Of a stretch of 64,000 bases of DNA, positions 9,301-18,429 are shown piece after piece (position 1 is the first letter of the stretch; each line of letters opens with the position of its first letter). The DNA is taken from NCBI RefSeq assembly GCF_019219025.1, contig NZ_JAHUWN010000029.1:14964-78963 (forward strand), given 5' to 3'. Below the pieces are notes generated by a model, which saw only the letters and a program-made list of their open reading frames with translations, did not search any database and had not been told where the DNA came from. This DNA comes from Bacillus sp. sid0103 (lineage in GTDB: Bacteria > Bacillota > Bacilli > Bacillales_B > DSM-18226). A program made the position numbers and the translations under genes.

Positions 9301-10561
9301 TTCAGGGTCTATTTACGCCAATGTTATCAATGAAATGAAGACTGCCGGCTTGAATGTCTCACAAGCTGACAATAGAGTTGGGTATACCTACAACCAACCA
9401 AAGGATTTTAGTCCTTACCTAGACAAAGTCATTTCACTTAATTCAGATGGAACATTTGCAGGAACTATACCAATGAATGAATCCGTCCCGATTCTCCCGG
9501 TTCGTTTCATGGCTCAAAGTATATCGGGAGCTGGGCATTACCCAGATATGCCAACAACTTATTTTGTAAAAAAAGGAACACAGTATGTAGCAGCAAAACC
9601 GAATAACCAAGAGATAAAAATGGGTGATTCGGTAACTTACACATTGACAATGAATAACGCAAATAAGTTGAAGGATCAAACCTTTACATTCGATTATCTA
9701 GGTGATTACTTTGATATTGAAAGCGTCACTGTCAATCCAGAGCTACAGAAAAAGGCCACAGTAGAACTAAATGATGAAGAATTACAAGGAAGCGGGGTAA
9801 ATAAAAAGCATCGTATTCATATAGCTGTTAAGGATGCAGGCCAAAGTATTGATGGAACCCTTCCAGTGGTAGATGTCACCATGAAAGTAAAGGATGACCT
9901 CTATTATGATGGCGAAATAGATCTTAAGAATCTTACATCGTCCTATATAAATACTAACGGGGATACAGTATCGGTTCCAAGTGTATCTGTCGAGTCCTAT
10001 GTAATCCCAACATTTTCGGAAGTACTAGTGGGAATAGGAGAAGAAGCCCTTCCTTTAGATGTGGATTTTGCAAAGGCAGGTGCAACAGCATTTGTTACGG
10101 ATGAAAACAACCAAAAATATCAAGGAACAGTTATGAATGTAGATGGAGGCTATTTGGTTTCCCACTTTAGGCTGCCGGTAACAAAAAAAGAGCTTACTTA
10201 TCATATTCAAGTGCCAGGTGATTTTGAATTTAGTGCCCCATTTACTATTTATAAACAAAATGGAGACACCATTCAAGGTGAAAGTGACAATTTGCCTAAT
10301 TTTGAGATTATGCATTCTGGTGATGCAAATGGAGACCAAGTCATTGATATTATGGATGCAGTATTCCTGAAACAACACTGGGGTACGAATACACGCAGTG
10401 CAGATTTCAACTTTGATGGTATAGTCGACATGAAGGATTTTGCCTTTATAGAAAATAATTTCTTATTGGTAAATAGGAATGCGACCAACCCGCTAACACC
10501 AAAAGACCGGTACAAAGGGCAGACATTGGAAAGTATCAAAAAAGAATTAGGTCTTAACTAG
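6332..10561 (+). CDS. Secreted Vpr-like S8 serine peptidase with cohesin-like and dockerin modules
   Basis: About 1409 residues. A signal peptide (KKRFATICLSSALVLSPFSG, ending near AHAQ) is followed by an inhibitor I9 propeptide. The subtilisin domain holds the catalytic Asp (VIDTGID, about residue 252), His (THGTHVSG, about 303), oxyanion Asn (AAGNAG, about 399) and Ser (GTSMATPNVAG, about 628), with a protease-associated domain inserted between Asn and Ser. Fibronectin-like modules follow. Residues of about 1090-1230 (KMGDSVTYTLTMNNANKLKD) look cohesin-like, and the end (GDANGDQVIDIMDAVFL, then FNFDGIVDMKDFAFI) is a two-repeat dockerin. The start at 6332 follows AAAGG; upstream ATG 6299 and GTG 6374 are alternatives. 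It likely degrades extracellular protein, with the tail mediating attachment or calcium binding. A terminator follows at 10586. Confidence 0.9.
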   Translation: MEMYKKKITGGWKLVGKNKKRFATICLSSALVLSPFSGLLSNSYSSTVAHAQTKAPIKAPTEQLPANLTPEQLAAFTKLQSMNGIVGLQLSKDVNLKSSDEIPVIVEFKQRPAKLAVIDAASKGKKLSVTEAKKQVDASHDTFKNDLATIFASKGAKKGASPSYKVNRSYKHAFNGVAMKLPANQVQSLLNSMEVKAVYSDLQVKVEQPVKAKASDVGTMGLGMSDELSFLQVDKLHDEGYTGKGVKVGVIDTGIDYNHPDLKGAYKGGYDFVDNDADPMETTYEDWVKAGKPSDAKSYMTTHGTHVSGTIAGQGKNNSKYATTGIAPDADLYAYRVLGPYGGGYYSSILAGIDKAIEDGMDVINMSLGGNTNDPWDPISLAADNAVLLGVTAVIAAGNAGNQMYTLGSPGTASLALTVGASNVPRTIPTFKGSLAAGQKAVGVNLQLFAFGFGDDITKFKGQTLPVVDVGMGRTEDFFNKDVKGKIALISRGDFGMDFKINFAKQNGAAAVLLYNNNPTEGQIPYYFAEGKDFISTFSLTQADGLALKQQVEAGYTNFNFGEMSEIKTQGDQLADFSSRGPSHNTYEIKPEVTAPGVDVLSTAASDVVNDGQGDNYQYAYERMSGTSMATPNVAGIAALLLQAKPGLQPEDVKSILMNTADPLSNPYSVFEVGAGRVDPYKAIHSDMEIKVMDTTPILKSGGKETFIDDNSGGISFGQLYDPGQDIVDSKTVVMKNNGTTAKTYDVKVQFQTGLRGSKDAAKNGVKVETATSVQLKGGEQKKILDSLYIPKTAEKGFYEGYVVYSNKDNPSETYKVPFGFSYENAPAFNTFKIKTHSGTSSILANGNPYESWPQIIVNVTSHVKWVTLMIVDPETNEYIGELTSTRGDKLEPNKDSLSGWMGYYIPFLRNQKKPSSSDINDLFSSLASRMDHLKPGKYKIKAFGITEQGQAFTAKNEEYFFIDNAAPEFKYNLPKGVYEYEAGQKSVSFSGSIYANVINEMKTAGLNVSQADNRVGYTYNQPKDFSPYLDKVISLNSDGTFAGTIPMNESVPILPVRFMAQSISGAGHYPDMPTTYFVKKGTQYVAAKPNNQEIKMGDSVTYTLTMNNANKLKDQTFTFDYLGDYFDIESVTVNPELQKKATVELNDEELQGSGVNKKHRIHIAVKDAGQSIDGTLPVVDVTMKVKDDLYYDGEIDLKNLTSSYINTNGDTVSVPSVSVESYVIPTFSEVLVGIGEEALPLDVDFAKAGATAFVTDENNQKYQGTVMNVDGGYLVSHFRLPVTKKELTYHIQVPGDFEFSAPFTIYKQNGDTIQGESDNLPNFEIMHSGDANGDQVIDIMDAVFLKQHWGTNTRSADFNFDGIVDMKDFAFIENNFLLVNRNATNPLTPKDRYKGQTLESIKKELGLN

Positions 10562-10585
10562 GAAGAGCAGCTTTCTTTAAATGCA

Positions 10586-10630
10586 AACCCGAACAACAGA
10601 CACTAAAAGGGTCTGTTGTTCGGGTTCTTT
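10586..10630 (+). terminator. Strong rho-independent terminator after the S8 protease
   Basis: A perfect 16-bp stem (AACCCGAACAACAGAC and its complement) with a 9-base loop, followed by CTTTTTA. Confidence 0.9.
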
Positions 10631-10775
10631 TTATGCTTTTTTCGGTATGGAAAAGGTTTAAAAGTACTTCTTTTGTTTAAATGTGTGCTCATTTTCCTCT
10701 CTGTAAAGTATTTTTTTATATCATTCAGGATTTGCACAGTTTATATAACGTACACATGGATCACCAGGGATGTTT

Positions 10776-11596
10776 TCATGAATACGGAGTACCTAGTTGA
10801 TTGTGGAAAGGGTGGAGATCAAGATACATCAAAGGTATCTTTTCTCGATATTCTTTTGGTGTACATAATGTTTTCTTTACAAAGTTGCGATTGAATGATC
10901 GAATGTTTTCAAAACCACAGAGATAAGCAATTTCAGTTATATTTTTTTCCGTAGTTCTTAGCAGATGACAAGCATAGCTAATCCTAGTTCCATTTAAAAA
11001 ATCTGCAAAAGACGTTTTAACACTAGCATTAAAATATTTCGATAAATAATTATAGCTATAACCTAATGTAACGGCGATACTATTTAAAGAAATGGCTTCC
11101 GTAAAATGATCCTGTATATAGGTTAGCATGGTGTGGAGCAACTGTGAGTCTTTTTTTTCCGCTTTAATTAGCGTAGTTTGTGACATTAGCTCAGATAGTA
11201 ATAAATAGAGGCTTGCTTTTTGCTCTAGTAGATTTAAGTTATCTTTAAAGAGTGTTCTAGAAATAAGTGTTTTTGTCTCCAAGGATAGGTTAAAAATGGG
11301 TTTTTCCAGGGAACTAGTTTCTATCATCCTTTGAAATGTTGGAATATAATCTGGTGAAAAGATACATATTTTAGCCCTGGAATGAGATTTTGTAACGATC
11401 GAATGAATTTCATTCGGTAATATTAATAAGTATTGTCCAGTATGTAAAGGAAAACATCTTTGTTCAATCATTACTTCCATTTCCCCATCAACGACAAATA
11501 TTAATTCAAAACAACGATGGAGGTGGCTTGGAAAGTTTAAATTATGACATCATAGTTTGAAATTAGATCAAAATGGTGTGATTCATATATTAACAT
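10776..11596 (-). pseudogene. AraC-family regulator with an N-terminal frameshift
   Basis: The C-terminal half carries two helix-turn-helix motifs of the AraC family (LNSIAVTLGYSYNYLSKYF; ITEIAYLCGFENIRSFNRNFVKKT, then P-x-EYR). The long open frame begins only at 11480, in the middle of the cupin-like sensor domain. Reading upstream in the same frame gives NLNFPSHLHRCFELIFVVDGE without a start codon. In the next frame, from ATG 11594-11596, MLIYESHHFDLISNYDV leads straight into it. One missing base at 11547-11548 therefore separates the true start from the body. It is divergent from the oxidoreductase/ThuA pair, which it probably controlled. A sequencing error is an alternative. Confidence 0.8.
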
Positions 11597-11871
11597 TTTA
11601 GATTGACTCTCTCGAAAAGGATAAATTTTGTCTAGGATTATATAAGTTTTATCTTGTTGTGTCAAACGAAAAAATGATAAGTTTACCAATATAAGATAAA
11701 AAGAATTTGGTCTCATTTCTCTTGGTTATGGTATCAAATTCTCAGATGTAACTTTGGGGCTCCCTTTTGTATCCGATCATCATGTTTCCGATGATTAGAA
11801 TACCAGGGTCTTGTTTTTAAATCTATATCAATCCTATTCTTAAAACAATCATATAAAAAAAGGAGATCACT

Positions 11872-13032
11872 ATGGAAAAACTCAGAATTGGTATGGTCGG
11901 CTATAAATTTATGGGTAAGGCACACAGTCATGCCTACCGGGATCTTCCGCTTTTTTTCCCGAAGACGGTTCATCCTGAAATGAAGGTAATTTGCGGCCGT
12001 GATAAAAACGGTGTGGCTGCTGCCGCCAAGCAATTCGGCTGGGAGGAATATATTACCGACTGGAAGAGTCTCTTAGAAAGAGATGATATTGACTTAATCG
12101 ATATCAATGCACCGAGTGATGTACATAAAGACATAGCGATTGCTGCGGCACAGGCTGGAAAGCATGTTTTTTGCGAAAAACCGTTAGCGATTACATTGAA
12201 GGATTCTAGAGAAATGCTTGAAGCTGTTGAGACTACTGGAGTCAAACATATGGTTGGATTTAACTATCGCTTTGCGCCTGCTGTAATGCTGGCTAAACAG
12301 CTACTAGATGAAGGCAAGTTAGGTGAAATCTATCATTTCCGCGCCTGGTTTTTACAAGATTGGCTCGTGGATCCAAACTTCCCTCTAGCCTGGAGACTTC
12401 AGAAAGAAATTGCAGGTTCAGGTTCTCACGGAGACCTTGGGGCTCATCTGATCGATTTGGCTCACTACCTTATTGGCGATATTACCGAAGTTATTGGTAT
12501 GAACGAAACGTTTATTAAAGAACGGCCCATTCCTTCTCAGATGACCGGCTTATCAGCAAAAGGCAGCAATAGTGATGAAAAAGGCGAAGTAACGGTGGAT
12601 GACGCTACCCTTTTCATGGCTCGTTTTTCTAACGGGGCATTAGGAAGCTTTGAAGCGACACGTTTTGCTGCAGGACATCGCTGTACGAATTCTTTTGAAA
12701 TCAACGGAAGTAAAGGCAGTGTCATCTTCGACTTTGAACGTATGAATGAGCTGCAGGTTTATTTCACGGATGACAGGAAGGATGTACAAGGCTTCCGCCG
12801 CGTATTAGCAACTGACCCTGCTCACGCTTTTGCGCAAAACTGGTGGCCTCCAGGACATACAATCGGCTATGAGCATACGTTTATTCACGAAGTGGTTGAA
12901 CTTATGGAGTCTTTCCGTGAGAATCGTCAGCCTGTTCCAAACTTCCTTGATGGCGTAAAGTGTCAAGAAGTTTTGGAAGCGGTTGATTTATCAATTGAGA
13001 AACGCCAATGGATCCGAATTTCTGACGTCTAA
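11872..13032 (+). CDS. Gfo/Idh/MocA-family oxidoreductase
   Basis: 386 residues. The N-terminal Rossmann domain has the dinucleotide motif RIGMVGYKFMGKAHSHAY, and the family's catalytic EKP motif is present (HVFCEKPLAIT, about residue 100). The C-terminal alpha/beta domain includes GSGSHGDLGAHLIDLAHYLIG, with the conserved D-x3-H pattern. These enzymes oxidise or reduce sugars and inositols with NAD(P). GGAGATCACT precedes the ATG. A ThuA-domain gene starts 28 bases later, a common pairing in sugar (trehalose or keto-sugar) utilisation loci. The exact substrate cannot be read from the sequence. Confidence 0.9.
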   Translation: MEKLRIGMVGYKFMGKAHSHAYRDLPLFFPKTVHPEMKVICGRDKNGVAAAAKQFGWEEYITDWKSLLERDDIDLIDINAPSDVHKDIAIAAAQAGKHVFCEKPLAITLKDSREMLEAVETTGVKHMVGFNYRFAPAVMLAKQLLDEGKLGEIYHFRAWFLQDWLVDPNFPLAWRLQKEIAGSGSHGDLGAHLIDLAHYLIGDITEVIGMNETFIKERPIPSQMTGLSAKGSNSDEKGEVTVDDATLFMARFSNGALGSFEATRFAAGHRCTNSFEINGSKGSVIFDFERMNELQVYFTDDRKDVQGFRRVLATDPAHAFAQNWWPPGHTIGYEHTFIHEVVELMESFRENRQPVPNFLDGVKCQEVLEAVDLSIEKRQWIRISDV

Positions 13033-13060
13033 ACTAAAACTATAAAGGAGTACCTTTTCC

Positions 13061-13732
13061 ATGAAAAAAAGTGCATTGATCGTTTGGGGCGGATGGGACG
13101 GCCATCAGCCTGAGCAGGTAGCAGAAATTTTTAAAGGAATCCTTGAGGAAGAAAATTTCCAAGTAGAGGTATCAAATTCACTTGACTCTTATGCAGACAA
13201 GGAAAAGCTAAAATCATTGGATTTAATCATTCCCCACTGGACAATGGGTGAAATTGAAAAAAAGTATGTCTTAAATATTTCTGAAGCAGTAGCAGCTGGT
13301 GTTGGTTTAGCTGGCTGTCACGGTGGAATGTGTGACTCTTTCCGGAACAATGTAGACTGGCAATTTATGACTGGCGGTAATTGGGTTGCCCATCCTGGAA
13401 ATAATGGTGTGGAATACATGGTCAACATCAAGCATTCCTCAAGTCCGCTATTACAGGGTCTTTCTGATTTTAAAGTTGTTAGTGAGCAATATTATCTTCA
13501 TTACGATCCAGCCGTTGAAATATTAGCTACCACCCGCTTTCCAATTGCTGACGGCCCCCATGCTGCTAATAAAACCGTTGATATGCCTGTAGTTTGGACC
13601 AAACGATGGGGTCTTGGAAATGTGTTTTATAATTCATTAGGCCATCAGGCGAACATCGTTGCCATGCCTGAAGTTTCGCTTATTATGCGCCGTGGATTTT
13701 TATGGGCCTCTGAAGGAAAGAAAACGAAGTGA
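13061..13732 (+). CDS. ThuA-domain protein (trehalose-utilisation-like)
   Basis: 223 residues with the class-I amidotransferase-like ThuA fold: ALIVWGGWDGHQPEQVAEIF at the N-terminus, GLAGCHGGMCDSFRNN around residues 83-98, and WTKRWGLGNVFYNSLGHQ towards the end. In Sinorhizobium thuA and thuB act together on oxidised trehalose or sucrose; here the preceding Gfo/Idh/MocA gene takes the thuB-like position. AAAGGAG precedes the ATG, and a terminator closes the two-gene unit. Confidence 0.88.
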   Translation: MKKSALIVWGGWDGHQPEQVAEIFKGILEEENFQVEVSNSLDSYADKEKLKSLDLIIPHWTMGEIEKKYVLNISEAVAAGVGLAGCHGGMCDSFRNNVDWQFMTGGNWVAHPGNNGVEYMVNIKHSSSPLLQGLSDFKVVSEQYYLHYDPAVEILATTRFPIADGPHAANKTVDMPVVWTKRWGLGNVFYNSLGHQANIVAMPEVSLIMRRGFLWASEGKKTK

Positions 13733-13765
13733 ATCCGTTCTTTTTTAGATAGTTAGATTAGCAGC

Positions 13766-13805
13766 CAAAACAGGTTATACCAGTAACTGGTATAACCTGT
13801 TTTTC
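13766..13805 (+). terminator. Rho-independent terminator after thuA-like gene
   Basis: CAGGTTATACCAGT and ACTGGTATAACCTG flank a single base. The stem is bordered by A4 and T5, so it could work in both directions. Confidence 0.88.
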
Positions 13806-13849
13806 GTCAATATTGACCTTATTTGCAGCTCATGTCTTGAGAAGATTAA

Positions 13850-13925
13850 GTTGTGGTAGCGTCGTCAGTGAAAAAGCGACAGGTACGATCTGAAAGAAAG
13901 GGCTCTCGTTCTTTCTTTTAGCCCT
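13850..13925. repeat. Degenerate R-element core
   Basis: GTGGTAGCG...AGCGACAGGTACGATCTGAAAGAAAGG, then TTCTTTCTTT, follows the order of conserved blocks in the R core (GTGGTTATCGG, AGCGACACGTAC, TGACAGAAAGG, CCTTTCTG). The GAAAGAA/TTCTTTC helix is retained although the bases differ. Weak but ordered similarity. Confidence 0.4.
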
Positions 13926-14074
13926 TGGTTCGTCTATTTATACAATTTTTTGTAATGTTTTAGGGGGTTTTGTCAGATGTATTCCAATCACTTAAAATTT
14001 TTCGCATAATAATAATTGCGAGGAAACTACAATTTATCGAATTAAACAGTTAAAGAGAATCAGGGGAATGTATG

Positions 14075-14251
14075 ATGGTTATCGAGATGAAGGAACTAGA
14101 GGACCGGATCAATCAGATGAGAAAGATGTTGATCCTAATTGCGGGGAACACTGGATTAAATAGCAATGACACCCTTTGTTACAGTCAGAAATTGGACGAG
14201 CTCATCACGATGTATCAAAAAAGTAAAAATCAGCAACATACAGAAGTTTGA
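14075..14251 (+). CDS. Spo0E-like aspartyl-phosphate phosphatase
   Basis: 58 residues: MVIEMKELEDRINQMRKMLI, a turn (AGNTGLNSND), and a second helix with YSQKLDELITMYQK. The SQ-x-LDELI signature is the classic Spo0E motif for dephosphorylating Spo0A~P. AGGGGA lies 7 bases before this ATG (an ATG one codon earlier is possible). A terminator with nine T follows. It is independent of its neighbours. Confidence 0.82.
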   Translation: MVIEMKELEDRINQMRKMLILIAGNTGLNSNDTLCYSQKLDELITMYQKSKNQQHTEV

Positions 14252-14258
14252 TTAAAAG

Positions 14259-14296
14259 TCCTGTATTTTCACAACTGAATACGGGAATTTTTTTTA
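14259..14296 (+). terminator. Terminator after the Spo0E-like gene
   Basis: TCCTGTATT pairs with AATACGGGA (one G-T pair), followed by ATTTTTTTT. Confidence 0.75.
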
Positions 14297-14365
14297 ATTT
14301 TCATTTGATGGTTACATAGTAAAAGTTCCAAGATGGTACCAAACCATCCTTTATTACGTTACATG

Positions 14366-14584
14366 TTACGTAAAATGAATAAAATCCTCTAGAGCCTTTT
14401 GATCGACTATCTGTTCAAAGTCGCATGGTTGCTCTAATGTAATCCCCCTGTCACTTGCAACTGAAATAAGTAAACCTAGTTCATAATACATATTTTTCGT
14501 TAATAATCCTTTTTCAATGTTTTTCATTATTTCATCATAAAAAGCAATTAAAAAATCAGTAGGTAACTTTTCATAAAAATCCAT
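14366..14584 (-). CDS. Small acidic protein of unknown function
   Basis: 72 residues beginning MDFYEKLPTDFLIAFYDEIM, helical and acidic, ending ALEDFIHFT. The start at 14584 is preferred because GGGAG lies 9 bases upstream, whereas the in-frame ATG at 14599 lacks a ribosome site. I do not recognise the family. Similar-sized helical proteins occur near sporulation and stress genes in Bacillus, but nothing here proves a role. Confidence 0.5.
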   Translation of the reverse strand: MDFYEKLPTDFLIAFYDEIMKNIEKGLLTKNMYYELGLLISVASDRGITLEQPCDFEQIVDQKALEDFIHFT

Positions 14585-14865
14585 ATTTACATCTCCCATT
14601 ATTAAAAAATGTAGGAAAACCTATTGGACAAACAAGAATCACCTTCCTCCATTATAAATAAGTGATTGTAAAATATTTGTCGATTTAACCGAATATTTAT
14701 AATAATCAAATAATTTTTTATCTTTTATTAGTGTTAGGAAATAGCTTAGCGGACATTTTCGGATTTTTTCAATTAAACCTCATGAAAATTCTTGAAATGA
14801 GATTCTGGCACAGTGCAAGTATAAAACATTTTTATGCTTCATCCCTGCATAGCATGGAATGAAGC

Positions 14866-14900
14866 CGTCTTGTTGGGACTCAATGTCCCTAAACAAGACG
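14866..14900. repeat. Interrupted inverted repeat
   Basis: CGTCTTGTT and GGGAC pair with GTCCC and AACAAGACG around the loop TCAAT. No T-run follows on either strand. It lies beside the radC fragment and may mark the border of a lost mobile piece. Confidence 0.5.
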
Positions 14901-14958
14901 AACTACCACAAAAAAACGTTTAAAAATAAAGAAGAGGGCGAACCCTCTCCTTCGGATC

Positions 14959-15177
14959 TTACATTTTACCTTCTGCTTTCAAGCTGTAGTATTCAGCATC
15001 GGCATTCACAATCAGGTGATCCAAAACCTCGATACCTAGAATCTTACCTGCTTCTACCAATCTTCTCGTTACCTCTAAATCTTCTCTAGAGGGTTGAACA
15101 TTCTGTGATGGATGCTGGTGACAGACAATGATCGATGCGCAATTATTCAAGATGGCTGACTTGAACACCTCTCTTCA
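14959..15177 (-). pseudogene. radC fragment (C-terminal JAB domain only)
   Basis: It reads REVFKSAILNNCASIIVCHQ, then HPSQNVQPSREDLEVTRRLV and a C-terminal GIEVLDHLIVN. This is the C-terminal part of a RadC/JAB protein with the H-x-H-P-S metal site. The corresponding glycine-aspartate after HPS has become QN, and everything before the REV segment is missing, with a stop codon just upstream. It is a distant, truncated relative of the intact copy at 25183-25635. Confidence 0.75.
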
Positions 15178-15179
15178 TG

Positions 15180-15527
15180 TATTCCGTTTCATACCATAAC
15201 AAAAGCCCTTCTCATTGGGATGGGCTTGACGGGTTCACTTTTAAGGTGTAAATAAGGAAGAGACAGGTCAAAACGCTGACTCATTAGCAGGGTTTTCCCT
15301 ACTAAATTCTCAAGACAAATCACGTATGGACTTAACGACTGGAATTGGTTTGATAAAGTATTGACAATCGAGGATATCGGCGACAGTCATTGGGGGAAAA
15401 AAAGCATTTTGGGTAGGCAATCAAGGCTATTGGCGACCTTGATTGGGGAAACACACTAAAAGGCACCAGAAGAAACAAGCTGGTACTTTTGCTCCCTTCT
15501 TCCACCAAATTCGGGGCGTGACAGGCA
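15180..15527. other. Intergenic stretch between radC fragment and urease operon
   Basis: No convincing gene. A weak hairpin (AAAAGTACCAG...CTGGTGCCTTTT on the minus strand, about 15456-15493) lies just beyond ureH and may act as the urease-operon terminator. Confidence 0.35.
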
Positions 15528-16217
15528 CTATATGTGCTGAATCCAAAGATGAAATAAACCTTCTGATACACCTAAATGGTACAAATAATAAAAGCCAAAT
15601 ACCGTACTTATCACACCTGTAATTTGGGCGAACGCCTTATGAATCAATGCCCTATTTGAGAACATGACAAAGGGGATTCCAAGGATCGTCGTAAAACAAA
15701 GCATACTGATAATGGTTCCTAAACCAAATTCCAAAATATAGAGAACCCCTCCCCAAACCGTATGTACTGTACTGATTGTCAATAATACCATTGCCGCACT
15801 CCCTGCCAGTCCGTGGACAAAACCCATAAAAAGAGATTTCACATAGAGTGTACCCTTATATCGATGAACATGGTCATGCGGCGCCTGGAATCCGTGATTT
15901 CCGGCACGATGAATACGGCTGTTTTTATATCGAATAACGGCTGATAAACCTAAATAAACGAGCATAATTCCTACAATACATTCAAGTGGCATGGCCCATA
16001 TCTCAGGGATTTCTCCCTTCAGTAAAATAACTGCCAACCCTACAAAACACAGAGTGGCTGTGTGCCCAATCCCCCAAAATATTCCTGTTAAAGAAGATTT
16101 CCATAATTTTTTACTCTGACTAGCAATAGTCGAGACCGCGATGACATGATCCGGTTCCATTGCATGTTTTAATCCAAGAAGAAACCCTAAACTTAAAATC
16201 GAAACTAATTCTCCCAC
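15528..16217 (-). CDS. ureH: Urease accessory membrane protein UreH (nickel transporter family)
   Basis: About 229 residues with around six membrane segments. HAMEPDH in the first helix corresponds to the H-x4-DH nickel/cobalt signature of the NiCoT superfamily, GIGHT lies in the next helix, and a His-rich loop (APHDHVHR) follows. It is the last gene of the urease operon and most likely imports nickel for the metallocentre. The GTG at 16217 is chosen because AGGAGGG lies 7 bases upstream; a TTG one codon earlier is possible. The open frame extends to 16352 but that part overlaps ureD and has no ribosome site. Confidence 0.85.
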   Translation of the reverse strand: MGELVSILSLGFLLGLKHAMEPDHVIAVSTIASQSKKLWKSSLTGIFWGIGHTATLCFVGLAVILLKGEIPEIWAMPLECIVGIMLVYLGLSAVIRYKNSRIHRAGNHGFQAPHDHVHRYKGTLYVKSLFMGFVHGLAGSAAMVLLTISTVHTVWGGVLYILEFGLGTIISMLCFTTILGIPFVMFSNRALIHKAFAQITGVISTVFGFYYLYHLGVSEGLFHLWIQHI

Positions 16218-16287
16218 CAATATCCCTCCTGCACAATCCTTAACAACAATGCATCCTTCTTTTCCAAGAAAGATGCATTCCACAACC

Positions 16288-17103
16288 TTAATATTTCCTC
16301 CATCTAACAACATCCTTCGCCAACAACTGATGTCTGGCCCATGCATGCGCATGAGTAATCATTTTCTCAATCATCCCTGTAGACCGGGCCAGCACCCTCA
16401 AAATCACTCCTCCCTCCGGCAAAGAGGACAATCCGAAACGAACTTCTTCCTGAATATCCTCCATGAACTCATATAAACCATCCAAAAAACCTTTATCTGC
16501 TTGATTATGAAGGATGAGGAAGGTACCAACATGGGTATACCCCTCCATTTGCATAATCCCGTTCAACTGATCATCCGGCTCAAGCAGCAAATGATCAAAT
16601 AAAACGAGCTTGTCATTTTTATAGACTTTTAATTTCGAACGGATCCAGTTATAGCGAAACAAGCTCCCATCCTCTGCCCATCCGGGTGTAATCATATCGC
16701 TATAAAAAAAACAAGCTTCCTCCTCCATCCGAACATTGGTTTCTTGAATAAAACGCGCACCCTCATAAGCGATTAATGAATCCGGCAAATATTCAAGCAC
16801 ACTTCCCTTGCCCACTTTCAAATTTGTTTGCTGAACAACAGGGTTTTTCGGCGTTTTATATACTTTTGTAGCGGATTGCGTAGTAACTGCCAATTCGGCT
16901 CCCGCCTCAACTGAAAGGTCAGTCAAATAGGTATCGCCGTCGACATATCCGCCCCCAACATGAATCAGATAAACGGATGGCACATCCTCCTCCAGGTAAA
17001 CCGGGCGGGTTAATTTCAATGCCCCTTCATAATAACAGCTGGATACAATACTTTTGGACTGCCTTCTGACCGCAGAAAGCTCCAATACACCGGTATAGCT
17101 CAT
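16288..17103 (-). CDS. ureD: Urease accessory protein UreD
   Basis: 271 residues, normal for the family. Recognisable blocks are [56 protein letters not shown], and the mid-protein [14 protein letters not shown]. UreD scaffolds the UreD-UreF-UreG complex on apo-urease and channels nickel to UreC. The ATG overlaps the ureG stop as ATGA, indicating translational coupling. Confidence 0.95.
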   Translation of the reverse strand: MSYTGVLELSAVRRQSKSIVSSCYYEGALKLTRPVYLEEDVPSVYLIHVGGGYVDGDTYLTDLSVEAGAELAVTTQSATKVYKTPKNPVVQQTNLKVGKGSVLEYLPDSLIAYEGARFIQETNVRMEEEACFFYSDMITPGWAEDGSLFRYNWIRSKLKVYKNDKLVLFDHLLLEPDDQLNGIMQMEGYTHVGTFLILHNQADKGFLDGLYEFMEDIQEEVRFGLSSLPEGGVILRVLARSTGMIEKMITHAHAWARHQLLAKDVVRWRKY

Positions 17104-17714
17104 GACTCTAATCCCATTAATAGAGCTTGTTTTTTAATCCAATCGATCACTTGATTAAGGCCTGTTCCATCTTTTAAATTTGTAAAAATATAAGGCTTGT
17201 CCCCTCTCGCGGCGATTGTGTCCCGCTCCATGATTTCCAGACTTGCCCCAACGTAAGGCGCCAAATCAATTTTGTTGATGATGAATAAGTCTGACTTAAT
17301 CATCCCTTGTCCACCTTTGCGAGGAATTTTTTCCCCTTGGGCCACATCAATAATATATATGGAAAAATCAACAAGCTCCGGACTGAACGTTGCAGCTAAA
17401 TTATCGCCGCCGCTTTCGACGAAGATCAATTCAACATCAGGGTGCCTTTCTTTTAATTCATCGATGGCCGCAAAATTCATCGACGCATCCTCACGAATCG
17501 CCGTATGCGGACAACCGCCAGTTTCCACCCCGATTACCCGATCCTGCGGCAGCACTCCGTTTTTCATGAGAAATAACGCATCTTCTTTTGTATAGATGTC
17601 ATTCGTTACAACGGCCATGCTCAGTTCTTCGTGCATCGCCCGCGTTAATTTTTCCACAAGCATCGTTTTTCCTGCGCCAACAGGTCCTCCAATACCAATA
17701 CGTACTGGTTCCAT
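17100..17714 (-). CDS. ureG: Urease accessory GTPase UreG
   Basis: 204 residues from [17 protein letters not shown]. The P-loop GGPVGAGKT, the metal-binding CPH motif ([18 protein letters not shown]), [17 protein letters not shown], and the NKID guanine-recognition motif ([14 protein letters not shown]) are all present. It hydrolyses GTP to drive nickel insertion into urease. The start is 17714: GAGGG lies 9 bases upstream, whereas the longer frame runs into ureF. Confidence 0.96.
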   Translation of the reverse strand: MEPVRIGIGGPVGAGKTMLVEKLTRAMHEELSMAVVTNDIYTKEDALFLMKNGVLPQDRVIGVETGGCPHTAIREDASMNFAAIDELKERHPDVELIFVESGGDNLAATFSPELVDFSIYIIDVAQGEKIPRKGGQGMIKSDLFIINKIDLAPYVGASLEIMERDTIAARGDKPYIFTNLKDGTGLNQVIDWIKKQALLMGLES

Positions 17715-17742
17715 TTTCAACATCCCTCTTTTTCTAAAAAAT

Positions 17743-18429
17743 TTAAGACATAAACAAGCGCACATGTAATCGTTCATGACGCATTTGGGCAATTTCCAAT
17801 CCAGGGCTGACCGCCCCAAGATCATCCTTGGACAACAACAAAATCTTCCGAACGGCTTTCTTTAAAAGCGGCTGGATGTTGACCAACAGCTTTTGACCAT
17901 CGGTCTGGCCGAGGGGAATGCCGCGGACAGCGTTTTGAATAAGTGAGGAAACAGCTCCAAATAAATACGCGCCAATGGCTGTTTCTTTCCCCACTTGTAA
18001 GTGGCAGGAAACGATCGAAAAAACCAAGGCAGAATGTCCATAGGCCTGCTTTTCTTTGATTTTATCGACATAATCGTCGAGAATCGGTGATGGATAAAGG
18101 CCCGCACATAGCTTTGCCATTCGTTCCCCAATTCGTCGATTGCCGATCCTCGTTTCTGCAGCAAGGCTCGCAGCAAATAATAATTGATCCAGCTCGAAAA
18201 GATCCGCCATCCTGTTTTGCTCGACCGCTTCAAAAGCAAGCCGGCACGCCAGTCCCTCGACAAAAACAAGCTGTTTTTCGATATATACGATGATCGCTTC
18301 AGAAAAGTTTTTCGTATCCGTAATGGCTTGTTCTTGAATGTAGGTTTCCAATCCGAACGAATGCGAAAAGGCTCCGGATGGAAAGTTGGAATCACACAAC
18401 TGAAGCAATGGAAACAATTCGTTAATCAT
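17743..18429 (-). CDS. ureF: Urease accessory protein UreF
   Basis: 228 residues, helical: [20 protein letters not shown] near the start is the family signature, followed by GLETYIQE; the C-terminus is basic and short. It bridges UreD and UreG in the activation complex. The start overlaps the last codons of ureE (ATG at 18429; an in-frame TTG at 18441 is possible). Confidence 0.94.
   Translation of the reverse strand: MINELFPLLQLCDSNFPSGAFSHSFGLETYIQEQAITDTKNFSEAIIVYIEKQLVFVEGLACRLAFEAVEQNRMADLFELDQLLFAASLAAETRIGNRRIGERMAKLCAGLYPSPILDDYVDKIKEKQAYGHSALVFSIVSCHLQVGKETAIGAYLFGAVSSLIQNAVRGIPLGQTDGQKLLVNIQPLLKKAVRKILLLSKDDLGAVSPGLEIAQMRHERLHVRLFMS

Noticed and set aside
6144..10539. Several long minus-strand frames opposite the S8 protease
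   Set aside because: They are complementary shadows of a well-supported secreted protease and have no ribosome sites or domain signatures.
15332..15571. 79-residue minus-strand open frame overlapping the end of ureH
   Set aside because: No ribosome site, odd composition, overlaps a certain gene and ends in non-coding sequence; chance frame.
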